Origin: Cryptomeria japonica
Taxonomy: Eukaryota > Streptophyta > Pinopsida > Cupressales > Cupressaceae
Reading direction: 5' to 3'
Length of the DNA: 64,000 nucleotides
NCBI RefSeq assembly: GCF_030272615.1
Contig: NC_081406.1
Coordinates: 191,279,891 to 191,343,890 of the forward strand
In this document: piece by piece, positions 58,947 through 64,000 of the stretch
How the letters are laid out: each line of letters opens with the position of its first letter
Numbering within the stretch: the first letter of the stretch is position 1
Translations under genes and position numbers: made by a program
The notes under the pieces: generated by a model
Databases searched by the model: none
Told to the model about the DNA's origin: nothing
Seen by the model: only the letters and a program-made list of their open reading frames with translations

Positions 58947-59308
58947 AGAAGTTAGGAGAGGTTACTTCCTCCTCTTGAATTAAGAGTAAGTAAAAGTTGA
59001 GGGGACGTGTTGACTCCCTGCTGTAAGCAAGCTTGGTGGCCTTGTAAAGTATTTTAGAACATGATTTGGTAGAAACAGAGAGATACAATGATTTCATGAG
59101 GTGTGAACTCAAGAGGAATCTATCCAGGAAAAAAAATTCAATAATGTTAAGTGAATGGTTGTCCTTTAACATTTATTTCAAAGGAGGAGAATGAAACTCA
59201 AAATCCTTCAAATGCTCAAATACTTTAGTTGTATCAAATAGGGGAGTTCCAAAATAGTTTTGTTTGCATTAATATGCTAAATTGTTTTTGTTATTTTACA
59301 TCAATGAT

Positions 59309-59320
59309 AAAGGGGGATTT
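59309..59320 (+). promoter_or_regulatory. Element A polypurine tract
   Basis: AAAGGGGGATTT (59309-59320) abuts the 3' LTR start TGTTGAACATG. Confidence 0.8.
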
Positions 59321-60307
59321 TGTTGAACATGTGATTGTAATTGATTTCAAAGGAGTGTCAAAGATATGATAGAGGGGTTAGCATATTGTGAGGAGCTCAC
59401 TATGAGGTTGAATTAGCATGTGATTGTATAGACACATCTATAATCAATATCTATGTCTGAGCATTTGAATTATGCAGCTATAGTTCCAAATTGTAAGATT
59501 AGTTGGTGAATGTTTGTAGTATCCTACATCCATTCCTAGTGTTGAAGGAGATCTAGAAGTAATTGTGGTATATTTCTAAGTTTTGTTTCTCAGACAATGT
59601 GTTTACACTAATAGTTTATTTTACTCTGCATTTTGCCTATCTTGAGTATTTTGACCTATGATTTGGAAGGAGAGTGTTTATACATTTGTTTTATCTAAAT
59701 TCATAGTTTCTAAAGTTAATCTTTTGTGGTTAGATAATTTGAAGTGACAGAGTGGTCATTGTGCTAGTTGATAAACTGGGTTGTTGTTCCAATTTGATGC
59801 ACTAGAGGTTTGTAATGTGTTCTCACAGGAGATAGCATGTGCATGGCTTTTGGGATGAAATAAGGATACATTGGGAACTGCATAGCATGTTATTTCTTCT
59901 AGAGTAGTGTGTGGGCTATTGGACCTAGATATTACACGTTTGGTTTAAGGTTATGTTTGTGATCAACTTGCTAATACAATAATCTTTATTTTAGGTTGAC
60001 ATATGAATGTATATGTAGTGATCTAGGATCTACTCTAGAATATTAGAAAGCTATAAAATATGGGAATCAATGTACTTATCTAATATGTTTTTGATGTGTG
60101 AGCATGAAGGTGATATTTTGTGAGATGCATTCCAATTATTGTGAATCTTCATTAGAAGATCATATGCAATGTGGGAGTGTTCTAAAGGTTGAATTGATCA
60201 AGTGTAAGCTAGGTATTCAATGTGAAGGTCCACATTTCATATCTCTATATTCTAGTGGTATTAGTGTCTCACTTGTTGTATTGGTGCTCAAATCTTGGAG
60301 TAGGGGA
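59321..60307 (+). repeat. Element A 3' LTR, truncated by G
   Basis: 987 bp matching the 5' LTR up to TTGGAGTAGGGG, where G begins. The missing end should lie right of G, beyond the window. Confidence 0.88.
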
Positions 60308-61443
60308 TGTTGGAATCAATGAACACTGAGAGGGGGGAGAATTAGTGTTCTACAATTTTAGACTTTCACAATCTGTTCATTAAACCAATTAATGCATATG
60401 AAGGAAATTAAAGTGCAAAAACACAAAGCAAAGATTAGCAACACCATAACACCAAGATTTTTACGTGGAAACCCAGTTAAGGGAAAAACCATGGTGGGAT
60501 TCAAACCCACAATATTAGTATACTCTATTAGAAGTATAAAAATATTACATAGGGGAATGCACATGCATTCAAGAACACTACCTAGATCTCACTACTCAAA
60601 TTACAAATAAGGGCTACAACCCGGAAGGCTCACTGCCTTACAAAAGAGTTACAAAGGTAACATACATGAAAATAAGTATTAAATAGCATCTGAAAATGCC
60701 TGGAATAGTTTTGGTTAAGCACAAAACATATTCTTACTCTACTCTACAAAACTGCTCTGTTCTGATATTCTACAACATACTTGACCACAAATCTTCACCT
60801 AGTGCACATGAAACTGTGCACAATCACTTACACACTCATCCCATGTGATCATTGATCACCAAAATAATCAAATAAACATGTCTTATATATCCACATCACC
60901 GATTTAGGTCACCACTATGTCGGTCCAAAAAACACGCAACATGAAACGTGCTACCCAACTTGGCTCAATTCGATCCAAAAATAGCTAAGTGGACCAAAGA
61001 AAAATGTCCACACACTTCCCACAGGTCATCTTATCAGCCTTGAACACACAATCAACCACAAAAATTGATCCACGAGATTCATAAACTGAATTACCATACG
61101 TTACCATAGATAACCATGGTTCTAACCAAAAACATGATTAATGGATCTTCTAACTTACACAAAACTTATCACCAAAGGCCACAAAATAGGAATAGGGTAA
61201 ATTGCATATCCATAAAACATCTCCCAGATATGCAAAGAAAAATACTCAACCAAAATAATCCATCAACCAAAATACTATACACTCTGTCGGATACCCTATT
61301 CATCTTACCAAACCTTACCAATACTTGATCAATCTACAATCAATCTTCCGAAATGATGAATACATGATGTTTGGATGCCAAAACTTATATGAGTTGCCAT
61401 CAATGACAACATCTCAACATACATGCAGTGTCTCTTGCCAATA
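60308..61443 (-). repeat. Element G 3' LTR
   Basis: 1,136 bp, same family as 56361-57502 in reverse. Starts TGTTGGAATCAATG on +, ends TTGCCAATA (CA mutated to TA). The hairpin at 60321-60350 has GAACACTGA and TTAGTGTTC arms. Confidence 0.9.
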
Positions 61444-61660
61444 ATCTCCCCCTTTGGCATTGATGGCAACACTTAGTGAAAAATGACTAAGTGTCGAATC
61501 AAAACCAAAATAAATACACTAGAACCAAAAATCAAATCACCGGATTTCAAATAATCAAAGAATTAAGGAACTCCCCTTAGATCAACATTTTTCACTCCTA
61601 TACACTCTCCCTTTGACATCAATGACAAAGGTTATACAATTAAAAAATGTTATACAGTCT

Positions 61661-62900
61661 TCACAAACACTTGAAAATATCTGCATACAGATTCTTTAAA
61701 CAGTCCATGTGACTATCCCAACCCTTTTGCAGATTCTCAAAAACTATTATAAAGCCACTGAGAAGATAAGATTGCACTTTTGTAGTCTTGAGATCATTTG
61801 GATCACCTCTCTTGAGAGCACTCAAAGGATCTTGAAGAGCATTTAGCATTACATCCAACTTAGGGACAATATGACTCCTAAGTTCTCCAACATTGCCAAC
61901 TATCCTTTCACGATCATAGCTAAGACTTCGAATCTTCTCAAGCAATGAAATTCCCTGATTTTCATACTAGCTTAAAGAATTTGACAATGGATCAACTAAC
62001 TTAGATATACTTTCCAACTTATGCTTGTACTCCTGAGACTTCTTCTCAATATTCGCAATGAACTTGTTTAGGGATAAGTATGATTTATACAAGTTTCCTC
62101 CTATGGTTATTGCATCTTGCATGCTTTTCATACAATTATTTAATGTGGGTCTATCATTTAAAATCATTTTCTTCAAGGTGCGGATCCTTTGAACATCAAA
62201 TTCACTGCCGACCTTTACCTCTGCATATTTCTCAAAAGATTCAAAATGGCAATTAACAAAATCAATTAGGCTTCTCAATTATCTGGATGAAGTATCAAAT
62301 ATATCCATTTGGAATGAGGGCATTAACTTCTCCAAAGTACTGGCTTCCATGTTCATCAAGAAGTTGCCTTCAGTGTGAGATTTCAAAAGGTCTTCACTGG
62401 CTTTGGCTTGAGAAAAAGATGCCAACTAAAGTTTTTGAATGGGAGATAGGGAAGCAAGATTGATTGGTCCTTGTATTAACTTTGGGTAATCAATGACCTG
62501 CTTACCTTTCTCCATCTTTGCAATGTCTCTTGTATCAGTTCTGACTTCAACCTTAACCTCTGTCTAATCCATATTTTCTTCTACAACTACTTTCTTTTGA
62601 GGTGCCGGAGGGATCTCAAATTTATCTATTTTATCAACTTCACCCATACCTGCATCATTTTCTACTCTACTATTTTTCAGAATATTGGCTTCTACATATT
62701 CTATTGATTGAAGTTTCAGAATAGAAGTATCACCCACTACCTTCTCAACTAGAGGCTCTTATGGATTTGAAGGTGTATCCACCTTGGTCTGCTCAATTTT
62801 TGGATAGATTTCATCTTGATCCTTTGCCGAATTGATCTGAATTATGGCTTTGAAGTACAATACCTGGTGTGAACCTATAGTATTGTCAATTTTATTCACA
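61661..62900 (-). pseudogene. Element G 3' ORF: coiled-coil protein of unknown function
   Basis: From about 62900 leftward one frame reads AIIQINSAKDQDEIYPKIEQ, ILKLQSIEYVEANILKNSR, PPAPQKKVVVEENMD, then KASEDLLKSHTEGNFLMNME, RSLIDFVNCHFESFEKYAEV, LKKMILNDRPTLNNCMKSMQ, KSYLSLNKFIANIEKKSQEY, MLEKIRSLSYDRERIVGNVG, and LLSGFIIVFENLQKGWDSHM. A few stops interrupt it (near 62279, 62427, 62563 and 61965). It ends close to the polypurine tract, the same place as the end of ORF2 in D. No catalytic motif is seen; a helical scaffold or RNA-binding role is possible. Confidence 0.65.
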
Positions 62901-62947
62901 AGAACATAACTAATTCAAAAATGTAGCAAGCAAAAAATTGATTCCTT

Positions 62948-63480
62948 TCATCTCAAATTAAGTATAAAAAATTTTGAACTTCTCGCAGTCACAAGAGACA
63001 TTTGGGATGCATGAATGTTTGACTCCCAAGTCCTAAAAATCAAACCAGACACAGACATCGGAATTACAATCTCGAAATGACAACCCACTGCTGGACACCG
63101 ATGTCGGAATAGCAATCTCGACCTGAGGCCTTGATCACCCATCGGAGTACCTAACACAGGTGGTGTAACCACTTTATACAAACCCGATAGAGAAATATAT
63201 CCCAATGACACTTTATCAGAATAAATATCCTGATGATAGACTTGACACTTTGGACGTTTATCAACATAGCCATCAACATTCAGCTAAACAACATTTTCAA
63301 AACCCGATAGAGAAAGCTATCCCGATGACACTTTATCGGGATAACTATCCTAATGAAAAACTTCACACTTTTAACAAAGGAGACACCTTATCGGGATAAC
63401 TATCCCGATGACAACATTGACAACTTTTTACAGCAATAACACTTTATCGGGTTAACTATCTCGATGACAACAGAATGACT
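62948..63480 (-). repeat. Array of short palindromes, TATCGGGATA type
   Basis: At least four copies of a unit containing ATCGGGAT, ACT-type spacer, ATCCCGAT and then GACA occur at about 63180-63237, 63300-63370, 63388-63420 and 63440-63470; two are preceded by AACCCGATAGAGAAA. To the left, 63055-63125 has related GACATCGGAAT and CCGATGTCGGAAT copies. Each can fold as an 8-9 bp hairpin. Confidence 0.75.
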
Positions 63481-63808
63481 CCAAATTTGATATTTCTGAA
63501 ATTATTTCATGATCATTCCTCCCCCCTTGAAAATCAATGGGCCCCATTGCATCCGGACTCTGTAGAAGATGAGGAAAATGAAGCTGAATCTAATCCTAAG
63601 TAAGCCATTTACCCTACTAAGGAAACTAACCTGCTTGAATCACTTTGTAGAAATAAATTTGCTAGTGTTTCAAGTTTTTCACCATGGTGTCCATAACTTG
63701 ATCACATCGTACTGGAGAAGTTGCTTCTGGATTTAGTTTTTTATTATTAATTGTTTCTGCAACATCAACAACATCCAATAGTGGAGGAAAATATAATTTC
63801 AATAGTTT
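63481..63808. other. Internal sequence of G, no gene recognised
   Basis: No ORF or motif is supported in this stretch between the palindrome array and element J. Confidence 0.4.
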
Positions 63809-64000
63809 TGTTAGGATTCCCAAATATACTGAGAGGGGGGTGAATCAGTATCTAACCGGTTTATGAATTTCCTTGAATTAAAACATGTAAAGCATATCAA
63901 TACAGTGTACCGGTAAATCAAAAGTAATGCAATAAACAAGAAAAACAATAACCACATGAAGAGCACACCATAACATAGTAGTTTAATGAGGAAACTCAGT
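63809..64000 (-). mobile_element. Element J: start of an LTR of the D type, cut by window end
   Basis: TGTTAGGATTCCCAAATATACTGAG, then a G-run, then TCAGTATCTAACCGGTTT match the reverse of D's LTR end (31450-31507). The hairpin is at 63826-63851. Only about 190 bp are in the window. Confidence 0.75.

Larger units (their letters stand above)
11798..60307 (+). mobile_element. Element A: copia LTR retrotransposon hosting the nest
   Basis: The 5' LTR (11798-13167), tRNA-iMet-type primer site, gag with zinc knuckle and coiled coil, protease relic, integrase, reverse transcriptase, RNase H, polypurine tract and start of the 3' LTR (59321) are in the right order on +. They are separated by four complete insertions: B, C, E and solo LTR I. 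The 3' LTR is cut at 60307 by G, and its last few hundred bases are not in the window. Without insertions A is about 7.3 kb here. Gag architecture (UBN2-type region, CCHC, long coiled coil) resembles the SIRE/Maximus lineage. It is the oldest copia element of the nest and the most decayed. Confidence 0.88.
60308..64000 (-). mobile_element. Element G: LTR element with coiled-coil 3' ORF, right end outside window
   Basis: The left (3') LTR is at 60308-61443, with polypurine tract AAAGGGGGAGAT at 61444-61455 (sense). Internal sequence has a coiled-coil ORF and a block of short palindromes, then element J at 63809. No RT, integrase or Gag is visible in the 2.4 kb of internal sequence seen; they may lie beyond. 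The LTR matches solo LTR I. Confidence 0.85.

Overview
This window is plant nuclear DNA from a large, retrotransposon-rich genome. All LTR elements here use a tRNA-iMet type primer site, are mostly Ty1/copia, and are stacked inside one another. A seed plant, possibly a gymnosperm, fits best, but the species cannot be read from the sequence. No rRNA, tRNA gene, CRISPR array or organellar segment was seen.

Layout. (1) 1-4000: exon-like pieces of one or two unrecognised host genes on +. The best case is a run of exons ending at a stop at 1143 with consistent splice phases. A tandem 0.98 kb duplication (about 2004-3965) carries the same two-exon cassette twice. (2) 4087-4515: an 87-88 bp tandem repeat. 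(3) 4822-about 9970: a 5'-truncated Ty3/gypsy element with gag, a protease-like domain, a Pro/Lys repeat region and a 3' LTR, but no visible reverse transcriptase. (4) 10105-11340: old coding debris. (5) 11798-60307: one copia element (A, + strand) split by five independent insertions. (6) 60308-64000: element G, inserted in A's 3' LTR and itself cut by element J at 63809.

The nest was solved from LTR pairs, primer sites and 5-bp target duplications. A contains B (13819-21207, TSD TGGAG), C (22768-35564, TSD GGAGT), E (35747-55612, TSD AAGGC), solo LTR I (56361-57502, TSD GAAGG) and G (60308 onward). C contains D (26373-31507). E contains F (37526-52244, TSD AATAG), and F contains H (43060-50177). 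So A>E>F>H is four levels deep. B and H are one family, C and F another (opposite orientations), and I and G a third. D and J share LTR ends, and D and E have homologous Gag proteins.

All coding regions carry stops or frameshifts, so no element looks autonomous today. Two features stand out. Element D has gag but no pol; in pol's place is a long unrecognised second ORF (28552-30493). A possibly comparable coiled-coil ORF lies at the same 3' position in G. Second, almost every copia LTR carries, just inside its U5 end, an inverted repeat around a C-run. The stem sequence differs between families, but both arms change together, which suggests a conserved hairpin.
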